A stretch of DNA of 24,392 nt from a virus, in IMG/VR virus record IMGVR_UViG_3300033144_003929, positions 1-24,392 of that record; one strand, 5' to 3'. The position numbers and the translations under genes are program-made. Under the pieces are notes generated by a model. It made no database searches. It was not told the origin of the DNA and saw only the letters and a program-made list of their open reading frames with translations. This document shows positions 18,974-24,392 of the stretch, piece by piece; within the stretch, counting starts at the first letter, position 1, and each line of letters starts with the position of its first letter.

Positions 18974-20101
18974 ATGGGTAAAGACCTCTGGTATCCATAT
19001 AAAATTCCAGTTGTGGTATTGGCAGGAGAAGTCGGCTGTGGTAAAACATTATGGGGATTAACAGTAGATGAAGATGTACTTGATTCTGATATTGATCCTC
19101 CAGTGATAACTTGGGATACAGAGGGCTCCAGTGATACTTACTCCGCTCTTAACTTCAAACGAGTTGATTTAATACAGCGATGTGTGCAACAGTATGGAAG
19201 TAAATATACATCACAAGAAATGTATCTCACTTGGAAAAAAGATGTTGAAGGAATGCAACATGGTAAGTATTCCTTAGCTATGATTGATACAGCAACGGAA
19301 ATTGAGGAAGGACTTGCATCGTATATTAAAAATCATCCAGGGGAATTTGGTTATACAGCAGGACAATTTGCTAAAGCTGTCCCTTTAATGTGGGGATGTG
19401 TAAAAGCTGAATACAAAAAAATCCTAATGGTATTAGCAGCTAAAGTGGAAACTTTAGTAATAAATCTCCACATGAGAGATGGATTCAAAGGTGGTAGACC
19501 AACGAATAATAGGATTCCAAAAGGCAAAGAAACTCTTCGAGAAATAGCAAGTTTATATCTAATTCTTGAACGTAAAGCTCCTCCTGGTAAAAAAGAAATT
19601 CCGGAGCTACCATCTGGTATTTGTAATCCTCCAAATGGGAAGTCTAGGTTAGTTGCTCTTGATCCCTCTGGCATTCTTAGACCAGTATTACCACCCTATC
19701 TTAAAGATGCCAGTCCAAATGGTATTAGGTGGTATCTTAATAATCCTCCTGATTATAATAATCTAAAGCCAGGTGAGCGTGCAGTAGCAGACATTACAAT
19801 GTCAGATGATGACAGGCTATCGATGCAAGCTGGAATAGCTTCAGATCAGGCAGCAAGGGCAGCTGCTGAATTAGATGCGATGCAGCTGAAAAAAGACATA
19901 CATGATGAACCGAGAGTAAGTAATACTCCAACTTCAATTCTAAATAGAGCTCTCATTATAAAAGAAAAGTTGCTCGCACTACTAACAGTAGATCAAGCAA
20001 AAGAACTGATGAAGTCAATGTTTAACGGTATGAAAGTTGCTGAGTTGTCAGATATCGAACTGACGCAGTTAGAAGTTCATATCAATTCAGTAAAAAATTA
20101 A
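18974..20101 (+). CDS. P-loop ATPase, AAA_24/Sak4-like recombination-type protein
   Basis: A 375-residue ATPase with Walker A GEVGCGKT (18-25), an early acidic strand TWDTEGSSDTY (46-56) and Walker B YSLAMIDT (99-106). The C-terminal third is helical and probably regulatory. Phage ATPases of this AAA_24/Sak4-like type sit beside a DUF669-type single-strand DNA-binding partner and act in single-strand annealing or recombination; the next annotated protein fits that partner. AAGGAAA precedes the ATG. A packaging or primase function is unlikely because no nuclease or zinc-finger motif is present. The subfamily is inferred from context. Confidence 0.7.
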   Translation: MGKDLWYPYKIPVVVLAGEVGCGKTLWGLTVDEDVLDSDIDPPVITWDTEGSSDTYSALNFKRVDLIQRCVQQYGSKYTSQEMYLTWKKDVEGMQHGKYSLAMIDTATEIEEGLASYIKNHPGEFGYTAGQFAKAVPLMWGCVKAEYKKILMVLAAKVETLVINLHMRDGFKGGRPTNNRIPKGKETLREIASLYLILERKAPPGKKEIPELPSGICNPPNGKSRLVALDPSGILRPVLPPYLKDASPNGIRWYLNNPPDYNNLKPGERAVADITMSDDDRLSMQAGIASDQAARAAAELDAMQLKKDIHDEPRVSNTPTSILNRALIIKEKLLALLTVDQAKELMKSMFNGMKVAELSDIELTQLEVHINSVKN

Positions 20102-20136
20102 CTCAGTGGTCCAACCTCTCCAGGCCACTTATAAAA

Positions 20137-20256
20137 ATGTATGGAGTGGAGGCAACAGAACGAGCATCGTTAACAGTTTTACACTACCCACTATTTATGG
20201 TACGCGACATTAAAGAAGCGACCACAATTCACCATTTTTTAAGGAGTCGGAAATGA
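20137..20256 (+). CDS. Possible small protein (39 aa)
   Basis: A 39-residue ORF whose TGA overlaps the next ATG as ATGA (20253-20256), a coupling typical here. Its own ribosome-binding site is poor and the sequence (MYGVEATERASLTVLHYPLF then basic RSRK) matches nothing. It is recorded only because it fills most of the 150-base gap between two replication genes. It may be chance. Confidence 0.25.
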   Translation: MYGVEATERASLTVLHYPLFMVRDIKEATTIHHFLRSRK

Positions 20257-20858
20257 CAGAAGGCCAGCTATTACCGGACAATTGGAGTTTTGATGATTTG
20301 GAGGTGGATCTTTCCGGTTCCATTAAGAGCGAAGAAGATGTTCTCGCTCCGCAATTTCCAGCTGAAGGTATCTTTCATGCAGTTATCGCGGATGTTAACT
20401 GCAACAATGAAAAAGCTCCAGGGTCAGTATTTCTTGTCTTTGAGATTTTGGAGGGTAATGTTGAAGGGCAAGAAGGTAAAACTACTCGTCATGTTATTTG
20501 GGCTCCTAGCGCTGAAGCTAGAAATCCTGAAGCAGCTGTTGCACGATGGACAAAGCATGTTGCACAGTTTATGCTAGCCGTTGGTTTGCGAAAATCAGGT
20601 GAGTTTCCAAAGGTAAAGTTTACTCAAGACTTTTGGAATGCTTGTGAGGGTAAAATGTGTATGGTACGAATTACTCATTCTGAGGATACTCGTACAACGG
20701 AAGCAGGTAAGACGTATACAATGACTAATGCTAGTGTAGTACGTCCATCAGACCTCATTCCAATGTTTCACGAAAGTGTCAAGGAAGTCAAGTATGACGT
20801 TGACGCTGCAAAGTTAGCAGGTTACATATCAGAAGGATCGTCGAAGGATGAGGTATAA
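20253..20858 (+). CDS. DUF669-like putative ssDNA-binding protein
   Basis: A 201-residue protein with an OB-fold-like pattern: FPAEGIFHAVIADV (33-46), KAPGSVFLVFEILEGNVEGQ with TTRHVIW, and EGKMCMVRITHSED followed by KTYTMTNASVVRPSDL near the C-terminus. DUF669-type proteins bind single-stranded DNA and accompany AAA_24/Sak4 ATPases in phage recombination and replication modules, which matches the upstream gene. TTTAAGGAG precedes the ATG with good spacing. The assignment combines pattern and neighbourhood; there is no catalytic residue to test. Confidence 0.65.
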   Translation: MTEGQLLPDNWSFDDLEVDLSGSIKSEEDVLAPQFPAEGIFHAVIADVNCNNEKAPGSVFLVFEILEGNVEGQEGKTTRHVIWAPSAEARNPEAAVARWTKHVAQFMLAVGLRKSGEFPKVKFTQDFWNACEGKMCMVRITHSEDTRTTEAGKTYTMTNASVVRPSDLIPMFHESVKEVKYDVDAAKLAGYISEGSSKDEV

Positions 20859-20930
20859 CCTGTTATCAGCTGGAGTAGTACCAGTGTCTTCTCACGGCGT
20901 ACCCCTCGTCGATGCTACAAAGGGGTGTTT

Positions 20931-21076
20931 GGAGTGATGGCGAAATTGATAAACGCATTACAGAGATTTAGTTGGCTACTAGACTACTGTATTAAACCTC
21001 AAAGTAAGAAGGTGTTTAGTATGCGTTTGCTAAAAGTGCATATAAAAACATGTAGGTTTGACTCCTGCTCACTCCA
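20931..21076 (+). tRNA. Oversized tRNA-Leu-like RNA 1 (146 bases)
   Basis: The ends form a perfect seven-pair acceptor stem (GGAGUGA with UCACUCC at 21069-21075) with A73. The D arm GCG...CGC is of class II Leu type but its GG pair is GA, and the T arm is GUAGG-UUUGACU-CCUGC (21052-21068). Between D and T arms are about 95 bases, against roughly 35-40 in a normal class II tRNA. They fold into an extended arm (TACAG 20959-20963 with CTGTA 20987-20991, a 3x3 internal loop, then TTTAG/CTAGA closing a seven-base loop UUGGCUA) and two more hairpins (20992-20997 with 21014-21019, and 21020-21024 with 21038-21042). No standard anticodon is certain. It could be a tRNA with an insert, a degenerate tRNA or a tRNA-like RNA. 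Confidence 0.55.
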
Positions 21077-21151
21077 TTTACAACAGTCGCAATAGTGTGA
21101 TTTCTGCTTACTGTGATGGTAAGGGAACGATAGTAAGTGTTGTAATGGAGT
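21071..21151 (+). repeat. 14-pair inverted repeat that includes the 3' end of tRNA-like RNA 1
   Basis: The segment 21071-21085 pairs with 21138-21151 over 14 pairs with a single bulged T. The left arm contains the 3' acceptor strand and discriminator of the upstream tRNA-like RNA, so this helix and that acceptor stem exclude one another. The enclosed sequence holds CTTAC/GTAAG closing a seven-base loop (21107-21123). It occupies most of the spacer before tRNA-like RNA 2. Confidence 0.6.
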
Positions 21152-21176
21152 CTTGGAGGTGGCTCCTGATGACTAT

Positions 21177-21311
21177 GGTCCCGTGGCGGAAATGGTAGAC
21201 GTACAAGCCCGTTAACCAGCACGGCGGTTCAGAACTGGTGAAAGTAAACAGACGTCCTCTACGATTAGCCTATGTAACTGAACAATGCAGGTTCGAGTCC
21301 TGCCGGGACCA
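21177..21311 (+). tRNA. Oversized tRNA-Leu-like RNA 2 (135 bases)
   Basis: A perfect seven-pair acceptor stem (GGUCCCG with CGGGACC), discriminator A, a canonical class II D arm (UGGCGGAAAUGGUAGACGU with intact GG) and a canonical T arm (GCAGG-UUCGAGU-CCUGC, 21287-21303) are all present. Between them lie about 85 bases. A six-pair helix GTTCAG (21227-21232) with CTGAAC (21278-21283) ends three bases before the T arm, like a giant variable arm enclosing 45 bases. CCGU/ACGG (21208-21211 with 21220-21223) closes an eight-base loop where the anticodon arm should be, without a U33-type anticodon. UAA occurs in this region but not in a normal stem-loop. The conserved ends argue for function. Confidence 0.6.
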
Positions 21312-21333
21312 CTTTAATAATAATTTATCTTTT

Positions 21334-21447
21334 GGAATACTTGGTGCTTATAAAAATTAGAAGGCAGTTGGTGAGCTGTAACGGGTCCGATCCCCGGCCA
21401 TATTAAGGTTACCCCTTAGTATGAGCAAGCCGATATCGAGTATTCCA
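21334..21447 (+). ncRNA. Cloverleaf-like RNA 3 with displaced T-like arm (114 bases)
   Basis: GGAATACTT (21334-21342) pairs with GAGTATTCC (21438-21446), followed by A, like an acceptor stem. Inside are three hairpins: GCAGTT-GGTG-AGCTGT (21364-21379), CGGG-TCCGATC-CCCG (21382-21396), which looks like a T arm but sits in the middle, and a ten-pair stem CATATTAAGG/CCTTAGTATG (21399-21423). No T arm lies next to the 3' strand, so it is not a normal tRNA. It could be a scrambled tRNA or a relative of RNAs 1 and 2. It lies between RNA 2 and the terminator. Confidence 0.4.
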
Positions 21448-21463
21448 ACTTTAACTGACGAGG

Positions 21464-21513
21464 CTCTCGGTAGTAGTAAAAGGATTATGACACTGCTGCT
21501 ACCGAGAGTTTTT
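21464..21513 (+). terminator. Intrinsic terminator after the tRNA-like cluster
   Basis: CTCTCGGTAGTAG (21464-21476) pairs with CTGCTACCGAGAG (21496-21508) over 13 pairs with one G-U, and five T residues follow (21509-21513). It closes the transcript that carries the three structured RNAs and separates them from the next gene, which has its own start 60 bases later. Confidence 0.85.
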
Positions 21514-21572
21514 AACTTAAAGATAAAATAGTAAAGATCAATAATTCAACTAATTAGGAATAACTCAATGAG

Positions 21573-21890
21573 ATGGATATTCACAGTGCTCTTGAATCTT
21601 TGCGTAAGTTCAATTATGGATCAGATGAGCTACTTAACGCTATAGAGTTTATCATAGACATTTATGGTATCGACCACTATGATAAACTACTAGAAATGAT
21701 TGTAGTAATAGAAAATGATAAACGACCATTGTTAAGTCAAATGATCAGCTATATTACAATTCATGGTAGCATGACAAATCAGGAACTTTCATTAGCTTTT
21801 AATAGAACACCACGATGTATTTCATTACTTTTGGGAAGTTGTAATGAAATAAAACGAGTAGGTAGAAAATGGAGACTCAAAAGTGGCTAG
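21573..21890 (+). CDS. Winged-helix-like DNA-binding protein (105 aa)
   Basis: A 105-residue protein. The N-terminal half is helical (MDIHSALESLRKFNYGSDEL, FIIDIYGIDHYDKLLEMIVV). The C-terminal 45 residues, from LSQMISYITIHGSMTNQELS through NRTPRCISLLLGSCNEIKRV to GRKWRL, have the helix-turn-helix and wing pattern of a winged-helix domain. It could regulate the downstream genes or act at a replication origin. It begins 60 bases after the terminator, and AGGA lies about 13 bases upstream of the ATG. The stop overlaps the nuclease start by 8 bases. Confidence 0.55.
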   Translation: MDIHSALESLRKFNYGSDELLNAIEFIIDIYGIDHYDKLLEMIVVIENDKRPLLSQMISYITIHGSMTNQELSLAFNRTPRCISLLLGSCNEIKRVGRKWRLKSG

Positions 21891-22422
21891 TCAAAATATA
21901 GTTACAGTGTCTCCTTTCACCATCCTAGTCGCCACTAACGAACAGAAACCTTGGGAGTTTACGGGTATTCCTGGGAAAAGTGGTCAAGGAAGAATGATAA
22001 TAAAGAAAAAGTGGCATAATTTAGGAAAAAGTAACGGTGACTATACAATAGAAGGGGCGGAAAATAGTGATGGTACACTGCGAATTTCAATTGAGCGAAA
22101 GTCGTTGGCTGATCTATACCAAACGGTATTATCAGAGCGTGAGCGTTTTGTAAGAGAACTGGAGCAACTCAATGCTATGGAATATGCTGCTGTTATTGTA
22201 GAAGCGCAGCTAAACCAGGTAATGAGTTATATGCCAAAATACTGGGCCGAAAATGGGGTGTCTATGAGGGATCGTTTAGCTAAACAGCGATCTGTATTGG
22301 GTAGTATCTATGCCTGGCAGTTTAGATACTCAACAATCCGTTGGTGGTTTACTCCGCGAAGGTATGCTTCAGTGTTGTGTTATCGACTACTCGACAGATT
22401 TTACCAGGAGAAAATGGTATGA
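21883..22422 (+). CDS. ERCC4/XPF-type nuclease domain protein
   Basis: A 179-residue protein whose core holds the ERCC4 nuclease motif: GDYTIEG with Asp53, then ISIERKSLADL with the ERKxxxD signature (Glu71-Arg72-Lys73 and Asp77), followed by YAAVIVEAQ strand residues. XPF-type nucleases cut branched or flap DNA. The phage form lacks helicase and HhH domains, so it is a stand-alone nuclease for recombination or replication intermediates. It starts with GTG at 21883, overlapping the upstream gene by 8 bases, and its stop overlaps the next start as ATGA. Metal-binding residues appear intact. Confidence 0.8.
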   Translation: MASQNIVTVSPFTILVATNEQKPWEFTGIPGKSGQGRMIIKKKWHNLGKSNGDYTIEGAENSDGTLRISIERKSLADLYQTVLSERERFVRELEQLNAMEYAAVIVEAQLNQVMSYMPKYWAENGVSMRDRLAKQRSVLGSIYAWQFRYSTIRWWFTPRRYASVLCYRLLDRFYQEKMV

Positions 22423-22604
22423 ATATCAACATTTCAGAAGCTGAATACAATAAACTAAAAGAAATCTCACAAGTTGACAATGTAAGTAATCCAACACTTG
22501 ATATGAGGGATAAAGGATTTTTAGCAACTATGATTCTCCGTGTTATCTATGCAAGTGAAGCTGAAGATGAATATCAAAGTGAACAAATAATACAAGGAAC
22601 ATAA
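22419..22604 (+). CDS. Small acidic protein (61 aa)
   Basis: A 61-residue acidic protein (MNINISEAEYNKLKEISQVD, then DMRDKGFLATMILRVIYASE and EDEYQSEQII). ATG 22419 is supported by AGGAG at 22406-22410 and by the ATGA overlap with the nuclease gene. A longer in-frame reading that begins inside the nuclease gene has no ribosome-binding site. It is probably helical and of unknown function. It sits two bases before the methyltransferase start. Confidence 0.6.
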   Translation: MNINISEAEYNKLKEISQVDNVSNPTLDMRDKGFLATMILRVIYASEAEDEYQSEQIIQGT

Positions 22605-22605
22605 C

Positions 22606-23523
22606 ATGCTACAGCAATTAGGCTTATTCCCTGGTGGTGTTGAAGAAACTGTCAAAGATGACAAATCAAGTGTTATTGATGATCTAGCTAGCAATAATAA
22701 AAAAGCTAGCTACCAGCTAAAACCTGACAGTAAATTCATTCTAACTCCAGGTGACATTTGGCTAATCAACGATCACCGCTTAATGTTTGGTGATTCACAA
22801 GACATAGATCAAGTTGGAAAGCTATGCAATAAAGAGGGTATCCAACTAGTTCACTCCGATCCCCCTTATAATGTAGGAGTTAATCCAGGAGGCAGTATAA
22901 AATCTGACATTGCAGAAGCTCGTATTGAAGATAGCGAAGCTGCAAAAACCTACTCACTCCAAGGTGACTTCATATCCACAATGGATTTTGGAAAACGCCT
23001 TATTTGGTGGTTTAGGAATATGTATACAGTACTAGATCCAGGACGCTCATTTTACATTTGGGCTGGATTTAGTAACCTAGGCAACTATCCACAAGCTCTA
23101 CGCTCCGGTTGGCTTCATTGGCACCAGTTGATAATTTGGGTAAAAAGTCAAAAGGTATTAACTCGTCTTGATTTCATGGGACAGCATGAGATATGTTTCT
23201 ACGGTTGGAAAGCTAAAAAAGGTTTCAAGCATAAAATACTCAACCAAACAGGAATCCCTGATGTTTGGTTTGTAGAAAACGTCTCACGCCAACACATGGT
23301 ACATTTAACAGAGAAACCAGTTGCTATACCGCGTATGGCAATTGAGTACTCAAGCGACGAAGGAGAACGAGTCCTCGACTTATTCGGTGGTAGTGGCTCC
23401 ACTCTAATAGCCGCTGAAGAAACAAATAGAAAAGCCCGCTTAATGGAAATAGATGAGAAGTACTGTCGAGTGATTTTAGAACGGTGTAATTATTTAGGAT
23501 ATGATATTAGAAAGGAGAAATGA
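22606..23523 (+). CDS. DNA methyltransferase (N6-adenine/N4-cytosine, beta-class order)
   Basis: A 305-residue SAM-dependent DNA methyltransferase. Catalytic motif IV DPPYNV (85-90) comes before the SAM-binding motif I LFGGSGST (259-266), the order of beta-class enzymes. TEKPVAIPRMAIEYSS (about 237-252) is the typical motif preceding the FxGxG loop. A region near residues 100-135 carries the target-recognition candidate. No restriction endonuclease neighbours it, so it is an orphan methylase that could protect phage DNA from host restriction or alter regulation. Target base and sequence cannot be read. The stop overlaps the next ATG as TGATG. Confidence 0.88.
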   Translation: MLQQLGLFPGGVEETVKDDKSSVIDDLASNNKKASYQLKPDSKFILTPGDIWLINDHRLMFGDSQDIDQVGKLCNKEGIQLVHSDPPYNVGVNPGGSIKSDIAEARIEDSEAAKTYSLQGDFISTMDFGKRLIWWFRNMYTVLDPGRSFYIWAGFSNLGNYPQALRSGWLHWHQLIIWVKSQKVLTRLDFMGQHEICFYGWKAKKGFKHKILNQTGIPDVWFVENVSRQHMVHLTEKPVAIPRMAIEYSSDEGERVLDLFGGSGSTLIAAEETNRKARLMEIDEKYCRVILERCNYLGYDIRKEK

Positions 23524-23609
23524 TGAAAGTATTCTTGTTCTGGATGTTTATTACGTCAGCAGTACTCCTTACCGGCTGGTTAATATCCTATTTAACAGAA
23601 AGAAAGTAG
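23523..23609 (+). CDS. Single-pass membrane peptide (28 aa)
   Basis: A 28-residue ORF starting at ATG 23523 with AGGAG at 23513-23517, five bases upstream. Residues 3-22 form one hydrophobic segment (with FLFWMFITSAVLLTGWL), ending in a charged ERK tail. The strong ribosome-binding site and one-base overlap with the methyltransferase gene support a real gene. It might be a membrane-disturbing or anchoring peptide; there is no evidence for a particular role, and it is far from any lysis gene. Confidence 0.5.
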   Translation: MKVFLFWMFITSAVLLTGWLISYLTERK

Positions 23610-23620
23610 GAGAAGTCTAA

Positions 23621-23806
23621 ATGAGAAGCAAGACTACCAACTACGTTTGCGACGTTTGCAGTAACAGTGTAAAAGTCACAACAACTACAATACCTACTGA
23701 CTGGATAACTATCGTTAGGAAAAAGAAAAAGCGTGATATTTGTGCTGACTGTACAAAAGTAATTAAAGTTGAATTAGTAGAATCAAATGATGCCGAGCCA
23801 TTTTAG
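23621..23806 (+). CDS. Small zinc-ribbon protein (61 aa)
   Basis: A 61-residue protein with two CxxC knuckles, YVCDVC (Cys10, Cys13) and ICADC (Cys41, Cys44), separated by a Thr-rich strand and a basic KKKKR patch. This is a zinc-ribbon or knuckle fold able to bind nucleic acid or protein. AGGAG at 23608-23612 precedes the ATG by eight bases. It lies between the membrane peptide and the RepA-like ATPase. Function unknown. Confidence 0.65.
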   Translation: MRSKTTNYVCDVCSNSVKVTTTTIPTDWITIVRKKKKRDICADCTKVIKVELVESNDAEPF

Positions 23807-23826
23807 GTGAAAAATTGGAATAGTAA

Positions 23827-24392
23827 ATGCCCTCAAGGAAGAACTTTGAATGGCTAAAGTTAGCCGACAATATAGAAGAAAAACCTCAGGAATGGCTTTG
23901 GGAAGGTTTTATTCCCTTAGGTGGCATGACAATCTTAGCTGGTCTCCAAGGTATAGGCAAAAGCTTAACTGCTATCGACTTTGCTGCTAGAGTAACTCGT
24001 GGTCGTAATTGGCCGGATGGTTCAAAGTGCCCTGAGGGCAGTGTCTTAATAATGTCATCAGAAGATGATGAGTCAAGAACTATCATTCCTCGTCTAAAAG
24101 CAGCTCAAGCTGATCTTGAACGTATAGGACTAATTCTAGGTGCCCCCAACAAACAACGACCTTGGACAGCTGAGCACTTCGATGTAAGACACCACATCGA
24201 CTTGTTCATTCTAGCAATGAAGTCTCTTAGGGATAACACTGATATATCACCAAAGTTAGTAATAATAGATCCTATTGCAGCTTTTGTAGGTGGTATAGAT
24301 TCTAATAGTGAAACAAAAGTACGTTCATCTCTTGGTGGTGTTAAACAGGAAATAGCTAACGCTTTCAACACCACTGTACTTTGTGTAATGCA
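23827..24392 (+). CDS. RepA-like/AAA_25 hexameric ATPase (5' part, runs off the window)
   Basis: The first 188 codons of an open frame that continues past the right edge. It has EWLWEGFIPLGGMTILAG leading into Walker A GLQGIGKS (39-46), MSSEDDESRTIIPRLKA as the acidic strand and arginine element, and Walker B LVIIDP (144-149). This is the RecA-fold AAA_25/RepA-like pattern of replicative helicases and related phage ATPases, which unwind DNA at the origin. Its start is 20 bases after the upstream stop with a weak GGA site. The C-terminus, with any primase domain, is not visible. Confidence 0.8.
   Translation, partial: MPSRKNFEWLKLADNIEEKPQEWLWEGFIPLGGMTILAGLQGIGKSLTAIDFAARVTRGRNWPDGSKCPEGSVLIMSSEDDESRTIIPRLKAAQADLERIGLILGAPNKQRPWTAEHFDVRHHIDLFILAMKSLRDNTDISPKLVIIDPIAAFVGGIDSNSETKVRSSLGGVKQEIANAFNTTVLCVM

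Noticed and set aside
20160-20200. Promoter TTAACA...TATTTA before the DUF669-like gene
   Set aside because: The -10 matches at only three positions and the gene is well placed for read-through from upstream.
20900-20926. Terminator at the ACCCCT...AGGGGT inverted repeat before tRNA-like RNA 1
   Set aside because: Six pairs with a 14-base loop and no T-run after it; more likely part of the leader of the tRNA-like transcript.
20931-21311. Group I intron inside tRNA-Leu-like RNAs 1 and 2
   Set aside because: The extra sequence is only about 50-60 bases, far below the roughly 200 bases needed for a group I core, and no P7/P3-like elements are seen.
20931-21447. Archaeal-type bulge-helix-bulge introns or permuted tRNA genes
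   Set aside because: RNA 1 has a 3x3 internal loop rather than a bulge-helix-bulge, no pair of exons restores a normal anticodon arm by eye, and the rest of the window is bacterial in character. Not excluded for RNA 3, but unsupported.
22341-22418. Longer start for the small acidic protein at 22419
   Set aside because: The extension lies inside the nuclease gene with no ribosome-binding site; AGGAG and ATGA overlap fix ATG 22419.
1-24392. CRISPR array, insertion sequence or diversity-generating retroelement
   Set aside because: No regularly spaced identical repeats, no transposase and no reverse transcriptase or template/variable repeat pair was seen; the only regular repeat is the protein-level QTLP array.

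Overview
The window is part of the genome of a tailed double-stranded DNA phage (or prophage) of a bacterium. The evidence is lambda-like head and tail gene order, Shine-Dalgarno sites of the AAGGAG type, sigma70-like promoters, an initiator-type bacterial tRNA and dense overlapping genes. Most of it is AT-rich (about 40% G+C by eye). The host cannot be named. No integrase, repressor, terminase or lysis gene is recognisable here, so lifestyle is open.

Region 1 (1-4274, +): a host-interaction block of mosaic origin. It holds a LamG-like lectin-fold protein, a complete PAPS-dependent sulfotransferase, a small virion-type protein, a protein made of about nine 21-residue QTLP repeats, a trypsin-fold serine protease with an Ig-like C-terminus, and a 43-residue zinc ribbon.

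Region 2 (4267-17359, +): the morphogenesis operon, in near-lambda order: gpW-like joiner, portal, a single ORF joining prohead protease, scaffold and major capsid protein (with a strong internal start), decoration protein, head-tail connectors, tail terminator, neck protein, tail tube, two related beta-rich proteins, the G/GT tail chaperone pair with a textbook -1 frameshift signal, tape measure, then three unrecognised tail-tip or baseplate candidates.

Region 3 (17363-18138): a leftward set of small ORFs converging on the structural operon with only 3 bp between stops. It is preceded by a GC-rich structured leader or small RNA with its own promoter and an intrinsic terminator that abuts the first ribosome-binding site. 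A rightward -10 box lies back to back with it.

Region 4 (18138-24392, +): the presumed early/replication region: small protein, initiator-like tRNA(CAU), SLOG-family protein, P-loop ATPase plus ssDNA-binding-type partner, a cluster of oversized tRNA-like RNAs closed by an intrinsic terminator, a winged-helix protein, an ERCC4-type nuclease, a DNA methyltransferase, very small proteins and the start of a RepA-like ATPase running off the right edge.

The most unusual elements are the oversized tRNA-like cluster (20931-21447), the leader/ncRNA with abutting terminator (17805-18018), the virion-region sulfotransferase and serine protease, the initiator-type tRNA and the protease-scaffold-capsid fusion with an internal start.
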